DNA of 32,500 bases. It comes from Neocallimastix lanati (nom. inval.). Lineage: Eukaryota > Neocallimastigomycota > Neocallimastigomycetes > Neocallimastigales > Neocallimastigaceae. Of the stretch, positions 1 through 13,492 are shown in pieces. Made by a program: the position numbers and the translations under genes. Where the stretch lies: NCBI GenBank assembly GCA_016946835.1, contig JACVTC010000104.1, positions 92,501 through 125,000 on the forward strand, in the 5' to 3' direction. How positions within the stretch are numbered: the stretch's first letter is position 1; each line of letters starts with the position of its first letter. The notes beneath the pieces were generated by a model. It saw nothing but the letters and a program-made list of their open reading frames with translations. It was not told the origin of the DNA and searched no databases.

Positions 1-191
1 GAAAAAATAAAAATAATTCATTAATTTTTTAATTAATATGATAATTAATTGAATATTATTTATATTTAATTTATATATACTAATATTTAGATTAATATAT
101 TTTCATAGTTATAAAATTTTTTCAGTAAAAAAAAAAAAAAACTATTAATGATAGCAAAATAATAATTAAAATTATAATACTAATAATTATT
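1..191. other. AT-rich DNA without a visible gene
   Basis: This is nearly pure A/T sequence with a short poly(A) run around 127-140. I see no coding frame, RNA gene or element in it. It leads directly into the 43-bp tandem array. Confidence 0.6.
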
Positions 192-507
192 ATTAATTTT
201 ATTAATTTTAATATTAAAATTATTGTTTAATATCATTAATTTTATTAATTTTAATATTAAAATTATTGTTTAATATCATTAATTTTATTAATTTTAATAT
301 TAAAATTATTTGTTTAATATCATTAATTTTATTAATTTTAATATTAAAACTATTTGTTTAATATCATTAATTTTATTAATTTTAATATTAAAATTATTGT
401 TTAATATCATTAATTTTATTAATTTTAATATTAAAATTATTGTTTAATATCATTAATTTTATTAATTTTAATATTAAAATTATTGTTTAATATCATTAAT
501 TTTATTA
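192..507. repeat. Tandem array of a 43-bp palindromic unit, about 7.3 copies
   Basis: Units start at about 192, 235, 278, 322, 366, 409 and 452, with a partial eighth at 495. Five units are 43 bp and two (278 and 322) are 44 bp because of one extra T. Copies are almost identical; one near 350 has a single A-to-C change. Each intact unit contains a perfect 20-bp palindrome, TAATTTTAATATTAAAATTA, followed by the only G of the unit. The near-identity suggests recent expansion or homogenisation. There are no spacers, so it is not a CRISPR array. Function is unknown. Confidence 0.9.
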
Positions 508-589
508 TTATAATTATAAATAATAGAAAGAATTCAAGAATGAACTTTTAACAGAATTTTTGATGACAAATGTAAATAAGATTACAAAA

Positions 590-770
590 TTGAATTAAGA
601 TGAGTTACTTCCTTCGCTTTTTTCAGATTGAGTATTCGATAATGGATTAACATACAGAAGGCGATTAGAGATAGGAATAGTGGATTTATAATAATACCTG
701 GTTCCATTATATTTTATACTGCTAAATGTGTGAATCCTTGAAAATTTTCTTTTTTTTTTTTTTTTTTTGC
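590..770. other. GC-richer island upstream of the (TTTA)n array
   Basis: From about 600 to 740 the composition is clearly more mixed than the surrounding A/T, which suggests inserted or selected sequence. I find no open reading frame and no recognisable RNA fold. It ends in a T18 run near 751-768. It may be the other end of the 900-1110 island, split by the microsatellite, but I could not align the two halves to a known element. Confidence 0.4.
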
Positions 771-796
771 AACCGCAATTATTGCAAACTTTAAAT

Positions 797-797
797 T

Positions 798-880
<83 letters not shown>

Positions 881-882
881 TT
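797..882. repeat. (TTTA)n microsatellite, about 21 copies
   Basis: An uninterrupted tetranucleotide repeat, one of three long TTTA/TAAA arrays in the window (with 5799-5924 and 32062-32146). It separates two GC-richer islands. Confidence 0.95.
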
Positions 883-904
883 AACTAAATAAATTCAGAA
901 AAAA

Positions 905-1115
905 TTGATATGCAATGAACTTCACCTCCAGATTATAAGAATTCTATTATGAAAGGAATTTTTATTCTGGATTAGGGTTTGAATTGACTATCTGAAAGAA
1001 ATTATAGTCTTCTCCTTTAGAGGCATTGGTCCATGCTAGCCTGTCTTAACTGAAATTTTTCATGGTCAGGATCATAACGGTTCAAACCTCTACGTATAGT
1101 TGACATTTCAAAATA
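905..1115. repeat. Possible divergent SINE-like remnant with a B-box-like motif
   Basis: A GC-richer island. Around 1079-1088 it contains GGTTCAAACC, which fits the RNA polymerase III B-box consensus (GGTTCRANYCC-like) on the plus strand and is nearly palindromic on the minus strand. A second related motif, GGGTTTGAATT, lies near 976-986. The context GGTTCAAACCTCTACG resembles GATTCAAACCCCGCCCTCTAC at the end of the SINE-like copy at 15302-15683. No full tRNA cloverleaf can be drawn. Assignment as an old retroposon head is an inference. Confidence 0.3.
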
Positions 1116-1547
1116 AAAAACTAAGCTATATTAATATAAAAAAAATTATCATAAAAATAAAATAAAAAAAGAAATATTACTATTAAAAAAAATAAAAGAT
1201 ATAAAAAAATACTATAACAATAAAATAAAAAATATAAAAAAAAAATATTATTATTATAAAAATAAAATAAAAAATATAAAAAAAATATTATTATAAAATA
1301 AAATAAAAAAGATATGTGAAGTAAAAATAAAAATAAAAATAAAAATAAAAATAAAAATAAAAATAAAAAAATGAAAAAATAATAATAAAAATAAAATATT
1401 AAAAGAAATTCTTTGCTGTGATCTTTTCTTTTGAGATTTTTTATATTGTATTTATATCACTCGAATTAAATTGTAACTTATTGGTAAAAAAAAAATTGCT
1501 AATGAATAGTTTTTTAATTGTAAAGATTTTTGAATAAAATTGAGTTT

Positions 1548-1550
<3 letters not shown>
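1116..1550. other. AT-rich DNA with AAAAT-type short repeats
   Basis: The stretch 1130-1410 is built of degenerate (AAAAT)n and (AAAATA)n repeats, including a clean (AAATAA)n run near 1324-1370. No gene is visible. Confidence 0.7.

Positions 1551-1590
<40 letters not shown>
1551..1590. repeat. Poly(T) tract, T40
   Basis: An uninterrupted homopolymer of 40 T. Tracts of 30-54 A or T recur across the intergenic DNA of this window. Confidence 0.95.
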
Positions 1591-1591
<1 letters not shown>

Positions 1592-1959
1592 ATTATCAAT
1601 TGATATCTTGAAATACTTTTTTATATATAATTATTGGTGAAGAAATGAAAATATTAATAAAAATAAATTATTTTATTAAAAAAAAAAAAGGCGTAAAGGA
1701 TATTAAATATTAAATATAATATTATAGTACAATAAATGAATGATTCATACATGAAGAAATACTAAATACATGAAAAAAAAATTGTTAAGGAGTCAATATA
1801 AAATTTGACGTGTACACTACAAAAATGTATTATTATATTATTAAATTTTATTTATTATTTATTTATATATATAATTCAAAAATTATTCAAGAAGATTCAA
1901 AAAAATTTTTAAAAATAATCTTCCTTTTATTATATTTTACATACAAGTTATTACATAAT

Positions 1960-1960
<1 letters not shown>

Positions 1961-2000
<40 letters not shown>
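1961..2000. repeat. Poly(A) tract, A40, abutting the SINE-like copy
   Basis: An uninterrupted run of 40 A ends exactly where the dispersed element starts at 2001. The second copy at 15302 is also preceded by an A run, so the tract is probably part of the element. Read on the minus strand it is a 3' oligo(T) tail. Confidence 0.9.
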
Positions 2001-2001
<1 letters not shown>

Positions 2002-2386
2002 ATAGACTTGCACATATGGGTACCCATCTCCCATATGGCCATACAGTTATTAATTAACTGTAAGGTGATGAGTTATTGGCATACTGTATCAGCTTCGCCG
2101 CTCTCAATCGTCGTTACACACTGCCCGGAGATGCATTCCTAACGTTCCTACATATATCTCTAATGACCACGAGCATCAGAACGGAACCATTAACTCCTCC
2201 CTAGTGGGTGTAATCATTGGCGATTGGAAATTTTACAATCATCAAGGTCTATGCTTCAATTCAAAGCGTAGTATCAGGGTTGGGTGAAATAATCATCTGA
2301 GGGAAAGCCTTATGGACATCACGTGTGGTCTCATGATATCCCAGGATAGAAACCTCATCCGATTATTTGGTGCCATGCCGAAGATT
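2001..2386 (-). mobile_element. SINE-like dispersed element, copy 1
   Basis: This is a non-coding, GC-richer block that recurs with high identity at 15302-15683 in the same orientation. Shared landmarks include CATAGACTTGCACAT at the start, GGTGATGAGTTATTGGCATA, the GACCACGAGCATCAGAACGG block and a CCGATTATTTGG block near the end. Copy 1 has 53 extra bases (2305-2357) absent from copy 2, and it lacks the tRNA-like B-box head present there, stopping at GAAGATT. The minus orientation is inferred from the B-box direction in copy 2. The A-rich flanks on both sides leave orientation uncertain. That it is a repeat is certain; the SINE assignment is likely but unproven. Confidence 0.6.
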
Positions 2387-3554
2387 AGATATTACATAAT
2401 CAAACATTATAAATATTTATAATACTTTAACGTTCATATTTTCATTTTTGTTAAAGTTCTTTTAAATTTTTCTTTTTGTTCCCCATTTATCGAAATGTAA
2501 CTCGAAAAATATACATTGACATAATACATCAAAAAATAAATCAAAAGTAAAAATAAAATAGCAATAATTTAAGTTAAAATCTGAGAGAAACATAATTTAC
2601 ATTGACATAATAAACCAATACTAGAAAAAAATATATATATATATATATATATATATCAAAAATATAAATAAAAATATATTATGGCATGACATCCTAACCC
2701 ACTAACATATTCATAAAAAAAAAAAAAGAAAAGATTCTTTATATAAATAAGTTATTGCATAAAAATTAACTTTTATTAAAAGTTAATATATTACTGAAAT
2801 TATCTATATATTAATAAAATATGTTAATGATTTTTCTTTTCTCTATAAATATATAGAAATATTTTATTAATACTTAAAATTAATTTTTATGAATGTAGTG
2901 CATTTCTCCACGTGGCATATAAAAACTTTAAAATAAAGCCATACATTTTTAAGATATTCTATACAATCATAAATAAACATATAAATAATTAAATAATTAA
3001 ATATATAATTAAATAAATAAAAAAATGTAATATTTAAATAATTAAATAAATAAAAAAAAAAGTAATATTTAAATATATAATTAAATAATAAAGAAAAATT
3101 ACAATAAATATATTTAAATATATAATAATAATAATAAAAAAAAAGAAATAAATATATTTATAAAAATAATAATATGAGTATTTTTTACTTAAAAAACACA
3201 TATTAATTAGAATAAATTATTAAATAGAAATAAATAAATAATAAATTGCTAAATAAATATTTTTTAAACAATTTATAAAGGTTTTTAAAAAAAATATAGA
3301 GAAAAAAAATAAAAAAAATAAATAAATATTAAATTATTCAGAAAAAAAAAATAAATAGAACAAAATAAATAGATATAATAAAAATAATTAAATAATTAAA
3401 TAAATAAATATTTTATTTTTTTAAACATTATAAAGTAAAATATATAATTATAAATATTTTATATAATGGTTATAAAGGTTATATGTAAATAATGAATAAG
3501 TAATAATATTAATTAAAATTTATAATTAAATTTATTATTAAAATTGATGTTAAA
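2387..3554. other. AT-rich intergenic DNA
   Basis: It holds an (AT)n run at about 2631-2656, many AAATAA-type short repeats between 2970 and 3420, and a small island of mixed sequence near 2890-2945. No gene is visible. I looked here for a terminal inverted repeat of the MULE copy that follows and saw none. Confidence 0.6.
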
Positions 3555-4960
3555 ATGGAAGAAAATCTAAAAATTGAATTTAGTGAAACTAATAGAGGAA
3601 AAGAACAAGTTATTATCAATAGAAAATTTAAATTTAATTTTTCCACTTTAAAGAAAAATAATTCGAAAGTATATATATGAACTGAATACAGAACAAAAAA
3701 TAAATGTAAATCTTTTATTATTTTAAACAATAAGAAGGAGATCCTAAAGTATAAAGATTTACAAAATCATCTTGAAAAGAAATAAGAAGAAGTTCTACCC
3801 TTTTTGATATAAGACCAAAGTGAATATTTAATGAAATTTCTAAAGAAGGTTTTTTGTGTCTTGAATATGATACAGTAAGATCTCAAATAACAAGAAATAT
3901 AAATAAAAAAATACCTCCAGACATAATAACATTTGATACAATTCCGAATGAATCAGAATATTATAAAACAGAAAAAAATGAAAATTTTATAATATTCAAA
4001 AATTCTTAATATTATTAGTTTTCAGTCACCATTTCAAGCAAAATGATTTATGCAATATAATATATAGATATTTTTGCAGATGGTACATTTAAAATTTCAA
4101 CAAAACGTGGTTATCAAGTGTTTATTACTAGAACTTATGTTAAGGAATTAAATAGTTTTTACACTACTTCCTTTTCAATATTAAAAAATAAAAAACAAAG
4201 AACATATGAAGTGTTATTCGAAGAAATAAAGAAAAATGCCAAAAAAAATAACAATATTATAATTACAATAAAAAATTTTCATTGTGATTTTGAAAAAAGT
4301 ATTTCTAATGCTGTTAAAAAAGTGTTTCCTGATATAAATATCAAATACTATATTTGGCATTATAAAAGAGTATTAAAATTAAAAAAAAAAAAAAAAAATA
4401 AATTATGTCGTAAAGAAGTAGAAAATAATATTGATTTATATATTCATTATAAGTTTATTTCGAACTTTCCTTTTATAAACCATGAATATATAAATTATAT
4501 TTATAATAAAATTAAAAGTAAGTGTCTTAAAAATAAATATGACAATTTTTTTGGAATTCTTAGAATACTTTGAAATAATTTATTTAAAAGATTATTAAAC
4601 TAAACATTGGAATTATTATGATAATATAGAACATATAACAAATAATGCCTCAGAATCATTCAACATTTATTAATTGATTTATTTCCAAAAAAGCCTCATT
4701 TTTATAAATTTTTGTTATCTTTACAAAAAGTGGATTCATTATTCTATGATGATTAAAAAATGAGAAAAAGTGGAGCTTGAAAAAAAAACCAAAAAGAAAA
4801 AAAAAAAAAGTAAGACAAACTGATGAAATAAATGCCCTAATTAAATATTACAAAAATATGGAAATTCTATTAACAAAAAAAGAAAAAAAGAAAAAGAAAT
4901 AAAGTCGTTGAATTATGGTTGAAGTGTTTAAGAGATTTAAATATTAAAATTGTTAATTAA
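3555..4960 (+). pseudogene. MULE-family (Mutator-like) transposase with FLYWCH-type N-terminus, decayed
   Basis: A degraded DNA transposon coding region. From 3555 a frame reads an N-terminal FLYWCH-like zinc-binding segment (for example GKEQVIINRKFKFNFSTLK, then the CKSFIIL and LQNHLEK parts), broken by a TGA where the family has a conserved Trp and by later TAA codons. A spacer follows with KIPPDIITFDTIPNESEYY. The core frame is open from 4061 to 4573 and contains DIFADGTFKI and FHCDFEKSISNAVKKVFPDI, the two Asp-bearing motifs of the MULE transposase domain, followed by a WHY motif. After 4573, pieces in shifted frames read WNYYDNIEHITNNASESFN (probable catalytic Glu region), then a C-terminal KVVELWLKCLRDLNIKIVN ending at 4960. 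Several stops and frameshifts mean it is not functional. No terminal inverted repeats or target duplication were recognised. Confidence 0.8.
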
Positions 4961-7804
<2,844 letters not shown>

Positions 7805-10350
7805 TTATTGACTAGTTGGTAATTGAATACCAATGTTTTCAGCACCACCTTCGAATCTAAGATCCCATCCGATCTTTGGACCGAATTTTGGAAGGTTAGC
7901 AGCAATAGAAATAACATCCTTATCACCACGACCACTAACACATAATAAAATGTCCTTATCCTTTGGTAAAGTCTTTGCTAATTCAGTACAAGTGTAGGCA
8001 GCATGAGAAGATTCAAGAGCTGGAATAATACCTTCATATTGAGTTAATCTACGGAAACCAATTAAAGCTTGTTCATCAGTAGCAGCAACATATTGGGCAC
8101 GACCGGATTCCTTTAAGAAAGCATGTTCTGGACCAACACCTGGGTAATCTAAACCAGCACTAATACTGTGAGTTTCAATAATTTGACCTTCCTTATCTTG
8201 AATTAAGAAAGTCTTAGCACCATGAAGAATACCTGGAGTACCAGCAGAAATAGTAGCAGAGTGAAGACCAGTTTCAATACCACTACCACCAGCTTCAACA
8301 CCAATCATCTTAACATTCTTTTCATTAACGTATGGGTAGAAGAGACCAATGGAATTACTACCACCACCAACACAAGCAATAACGTAATCTGGAAGTTTAC
8401 CAGCCTTTTCCAACATTTGCTTCTTAGATTCCTCACCAATTACAGATTGGAAATCTCTAACAATAGATGGGAATGGATGTGGACCAATAGCAGAACCAAC
8501 TAAATAGTGAGTAGTTGTAACATTAGTAACCCAATCTCTCATAGCTTCATTGACAGCATCCTTTAAAGTTTTACTACCTGAAGTAACTGAAACAACAGTA
8601 GCACCTAACATTTTCATTCTAAAAACATTTAAAGCTTGTCTCTTGACATCAACTTCACCCATATAAACGACACATTCTAAACCAAATTTAGCACAAGCAG
8701 TAGCAGTAGCAACACCATGTTGACCGGCACCAGTTTCAGCAATAATTCTCTTCTTACCAAGACGCTTAGCTAAAAGAATTTGACCAATAGCATTGTTAAG
8801 TTTGTGAGAACCAGTATGGTTTAAATCTTCACGCTTTAACCAAATTCTAGCACCACCCATTTCTTTAGTCAAACGATCAGCAAGATGAAGCTTAGATTCT
8901 CTTCCCATGTAATCGTAGTAACTTCTAAATTCTTCCCAGAATAATGGATCTTCCTTGGCAGTAAGATAAACCTTTTCTAATTCATCAAGACAATCAATTA
9001 AAGATTCAGCTGCATATTGACCTCCGAAATCACCAAACTTAGAGTTGATTCTGTGTTGACTAAAATCAATTTGTTCCACCTTTGGTACTTCAGCTGGAGT
9101 TTCCTTCTTGTAATCAATTGGAATAATTTCTTCATTTTCACGGTGACTAACTTCTCTACAATACTTTTCTAAGTTAGCAAGACGTTCTTCCTTAGTATTA
9201 GAGGCATTTAAAACCTTAATAATCTTAGATCCAATAATAACACCATCAGCTTGTTCAGAAACAATCTTGAAATGTTCTGCAGTAGAAACACCAAAACCAA
9301 CAGCAATTGGAAGATTAGTATGTTTTCTAACACGAGAAACTAAATGTGGTAATTCAGCATTAACCTTTTCACGGTAACCAGTAACACCAAGAGCACTCAT
9401 AACATAAATGTAAGATGTGGCAGTCTTTGCTAATTTTTCAGCTCTGGCATCAGAAGTAGTTGGTGCAATAAGTGGAATTAAACTTAATTTATATTGATCA
9501 CACTTTACTCTAAAATTATAACTTTCTTCTGGTGGAAGATCAACATTGATGAAACCTTGAACACCAATATCATTACACTTTTGCATCAATTTATCTAAAC
9601 CATATTGTTCAAATGGATTAGCATAACCCATAAAAATAACTGGAATAACTAAACCTTTTTCACGAGCAACTCTAACATATTCAAAACAATCATCAATATT
9701 AACTTTATTTTCTAAAGAAACCTATAAAAAAAATTTTTATTTATTTTAAAATATATTAGAATATTTCAAATATTTATGTCTTAATATTATCAGTATATCA
9801 TATTTTATAATATTTTTTTTTTTGGTTTCCTTTTTTTGTTTTGTTTGTTTCATATCTTTTTATATTAAATATTCAAATACATACTTGACTAGCTTCTTGA
9901 ATGGTTGGACCATCGGCAGTTGGATCAGAAAATGGAACACCTATTGTTATTTGTATCAATTAAATATGGTAAATAAAAAATTTGAGAAATAAAAAAATTA
10001 TAAAATAAAAAAATTGAGCAATAAAGAAAATTAAAATATTAAAATCATTTCATTAATTTAAATAATATTTGTTAAAAAAAATTTTTTTATTATTTATATT
10101 ACCTAATTCAATAATATCTGAACCACCCTTTTGTAAAGTAAGGAGGATATCAACAGTTTCATCTAAACGATTATAAATTTATCTTAATATCTTTTTTCTT
10201 TATTATATTATATTATTATTTTATATTTTTAACTAAAATTTGTTATCCATCTGTACCCTTTTTTGGATATCCAGCAGTAACAAAAGGAATAAAAACGGCA
10301 CGGTTTTGTTTTTTAGCAGCGTTGAAAACAGTAATTAAAGCTTGAGACAT
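7805..10350 (-). CDS. TRP5: Bifunctional tryptophan synthase (alpha-beta fusion), four exons
   Basis: Catalyses the last two steps of tryptophan synthesis: the alpha domain cleaves indole-3-glycerol phosphate and the PLP-dependent beta domain joins indole to serine. Expected to be cytosolic. Exons on the minus strand are 10350-10257, 10162-10103, 9940-9885 and 9721-7805, with GT-AG introns of 94, 162 and 163 nt. Joined, they give 708 residues, close to yeast Trp5 (707). The start [17 protein letters not shown] fits the family N-terminus. Alpha catalytic residues are Glu50 (IIELG) and Asp61 (FSDPTADGP). The beta PLP lysine is Lys377 in [11 protein letters not shown], and GGGSNS binds the PLP phosphate. 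The alpha domain spans about 1-260, a linker about 262-290 and the beta domain about 295-708. The Met at 9631 lies inside the alpha domain and is not the start. Exon boundaries were inferred from frame and conservation. Composition is far less AT-rich than the flanks. Confidence 0.96.
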
Positions 10351-10474
10351 CTTTATAAATATATATTATTATTAAAAAAAAATAATATTTAATATTTAAG
10401 AGCACCTTATTAAAATATATTCAATATATTATTCTTATAATAAAGAATAAATCTTTATGAAAAATAAATTTAAA

Positions 10475-10519
<45 letters not shown>

Positions 10520-11621
10520 ATCATTTTTAAATTTTATTTTACTTTTTTGTTTTATTTTTTTCTTTTTGATTTATAATTTTTTATTAAAATAAATAATTAT
10601 AGATAAATAAATAAATAAATACAACTAATAATATATATTATATTTTCTAAATTTTCAAAATAATAATAATATTCCTTTTTAAAACTATTATACCTTTTTA
10701 AATTAAATTTCAAATTTCAAAATTTCGGTATTTCACAAATATATATATACTTTTTTTTTTTCTAATTAAAATAAATTTTTAAATAATTATTATATTTACA
10801 ATAATATATTATTCTATAATTTACATCTACTAACTATGGAGAATAAAAAAAGAAGAAAAGTAAAAAAAAAAAAAAACTTATTTTCTTTTTCTTTTATATA
10901 AAGTATCTCTGTGTGGTTTAGACTTTATTATTAATAGTAAATTTTTCTATTAATAGAAAAATAAATGCCATTTAATTATTATATTATATAATCATAATAA
11001 TAAATAATAAATAATAAATAATAAATAATTAAATAATAAATATATAAATAAAACATAAATAAATAAATATATTAATAAATAAATAAATAAATTAAATAAA
11101 TAAAATTGTTTTAATAAAAGTTGTCAAGTCAAATATACAAATATAAATAAAACCAAATAAAATTATATATTATCGAATATTAATGAATATAAATGATTTA
11201 TATTTTATAAATTATAAAAATAAAATTTTAGATAAAGAAATTAAATAGATTGTAATGATAATATATTATACCAATTTTTTATATATGGTAGTAAATATAT
11301 TACCAGTTATATATTTTATAAACAACAAAATAAATCAGGATTAATTATCTGTAATATTATTGATTGAAATTAAATTTTGAGTTATCAATACTTTTTGTAT
11401 CCTATTAAATTATAGTAAATTAAGTTTTTATTAGTAATAGAATCAATTTTATTCGAAGATTTCATGTAATTTAGATTTTATATATATCATATTATATTTT
11501 AATATATAATTAAAACTAAAATAAAAATCAGAAAAAAAATAATAAATTATATAAAATTTATACTAAAACATCCGGATATTAAAGTAATACTTTTTATAAT
11601 AATAAAAGTGAAAAAGCAACT
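10351..11621. other. AT-rich upstream region of the tryptophan synthase gene
   Basis: It should contain the promoter and 5' leader of the minus-strand gene. The main visible structure is an A41 tract at 10477-10517 (poly(T) on the gene's coding strand), about 130 bp upstream of the start codon. The rest is low-complexity A/T with AAAT repeats around 11000-11105. No specific regulatory motif could be identified. Confidence 0.5.
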
Positions 11622-11695
11622 CTTATAAAGCTTATGAAACTTTTAACTTTTTTTTTTTTTTTTTTTTAGATCTATGAACCCTCAAGCTTTATAAG
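11622..11695. repeat. 12-bp perfect inverted repeat around a poly(T) run
   Basis: CTTATAAAGCTT at 11622-11633 is matched by AAGCTTTATAAG at 11684-11695. A T-run of about 20 bases and a less AT-rich AGATCTATGAACCCTC segment lie between. It could form a hairpin or mark a short inverted duplication. Confidence 0.7.
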
Positions 11696-12055
11696 TATAT
11701 TTAGAAAATTTTAATAAAAAATGAACTTTTTCTTTAAAGTATCAAATTTCTTAAGTTTTACTTAAGCTTCATTATGGTATAATTAAAGATAGTATAAAAA
11801 AAAAAAAATTTGAATTATAAATTTAAAATAAGATAAAACAAAAATTATAAATTAATAAATTTTAGTGTATCTAATACATAAATTATTGTTACATTTTAAT
11901 ACGTTACATTAATTTATTTATGTATGTGGTAAATTAAGGTTATTTTTTTTTTTTAAAGAAAAAAAATTAGTTAATTTTATTAATAATCCTAATTAAGACA
12001 AAATTAAAAAGGCTCTTTTTTTAGTTTATGATAGATTTATCATATTTAAAAAAAA

Positions 12056-12091
<36 letters not shown>

Positions 12092-13492
12092 TAAAAAGAA
12101 TACTCTTTTTTAAAATAAAAAGAATCATCTAAATAATAAAATATTTCACAATTAAGTTGAATATTAAAAAAAATATATGTAATAATTAATACTATAATTA
12201 AAAAATAATATATAATACAAAAGAAAATTAACTATTAAAAAACAATTACCAAAGTTATTAATATAAGCAAGTTAAAATAAAAGATGAAGAAAAAAGTATA
12301 TAAAATATAAATTAAATGTTTACTATTTCTGCTAAGTAATCATTTATTTATTAATCTATTTTTCTTTTTTTTTATTATATTCTAATTTTAATATTCTGCT
12401 TTGTATCCATTTATATATTGATCTATTTTTATTTTATTAGTATTATTGTTTTTGTACTTTACATATTCTACTATGAATAAATATTAAGGTATATTACTAA
12501 ATAGATACAAAGTATTCCGCTTTATATCCATTTATTTATATAACTATTTATTTATTTATTTATTTATTTAAAGTTATATAATTTATTCTGTTATGTTATG
12601 TTATGTTATGTTATTTATTTATTTATTTAAAGTTTAATTTATTCGTTTATTTATTTATTCGTTTATTTATTTATTATTATTTGATTTTGATTATATACTG
12701 TCAGTAATATTACCATATAATATATTTTTAATATTTTAAATTTCTAATGATGTTTTTTTTTTTTTAAATTATTATATAATGACAAAGATTATACCTTAAG
12801 TTCTTAAATTTTGTTTTCTTTAAAAATAGGTACAAATATGCGCTATATAACATGATATGAATGTTGTAAATAATACAATTTTAAACATATTATTGTATCA
12901 ATCTATGCTATATTTTGAATATATATATTAATCTATAAAAAGCACCTATTTATTCCACTTTTTACTTTTAATTTTTATTACGTAAAAATTATAAAAGTAT
13001 AAAAAAAATTATAATAATTAATTTGGAATAAAACACATATTACAAATTTTCGTTTTTAATAATTGATAAAAATAATTAAATATGAAATTTTGTTTTTAAA
13101 GTAATAAAAAAATAATATTATCAAATGCACAATAAAAAATTGGAATATTATTATAACAAAAAATTTGAAATAGTTGATAATAAATAATAATATTTATTAA
13201 AAGTAGTAATAAAAAATAAAATTAATATAGTTTCCTAATAGATTTTATTAATAATCTATTAACAAAATTAATACTATTTAATTTTCATTATAGTGAAATA
13301 AAAATTTTTTAATTTAAAGATATTTAATTTTCTAAATTATAAAATTTTTTTTATTATATATATATATAAATTTTAATAAAATAAAATAATTTTTATTAAA
13401 TTCTAACCCTTATAATTTTATATTGAATAATTATTAAATTTTATATAAAAAAAATTTTTTTAAATAAAATAAAATAAATTTTTTTTTATAGA
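11696..13492. other. AT-rich intergenic DNA
   Basis: It includes short TTTA runs near 12545-12570 and 12612-12675, a small (ATGTT)n microsatellite near 12588-12613, and several A or T runs. No gene or RNA is recognised. Confidence 0.6.

Noticed and set aside
192-507. CRISPR array
   Set aside because: The units are directly tandem with no spacers, and the sequence is eukaryotic.
1030-1100. Intact tRNA gene at the GGTTCAAACC motif
   Set aside because: The T stem does not pair and no D, anticodon or acceptor stems can be formed around it.
1810-2142. Open frame of 110 codons crossing the poly(A) tract
   Set aside because: It joins A/T-rich sequence, poly-Lys from A40 and the first part of the SINE-like element; the same element sequence at 15302 is in a different context and shows no conserved frame.
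8222-8503. Plus-strand open frame opposite the tryptophan synthase gene
   Set aside because: Antisense shadow of a strongly conserved enzyme; Asn/Thr-rich without a recognisable domain.
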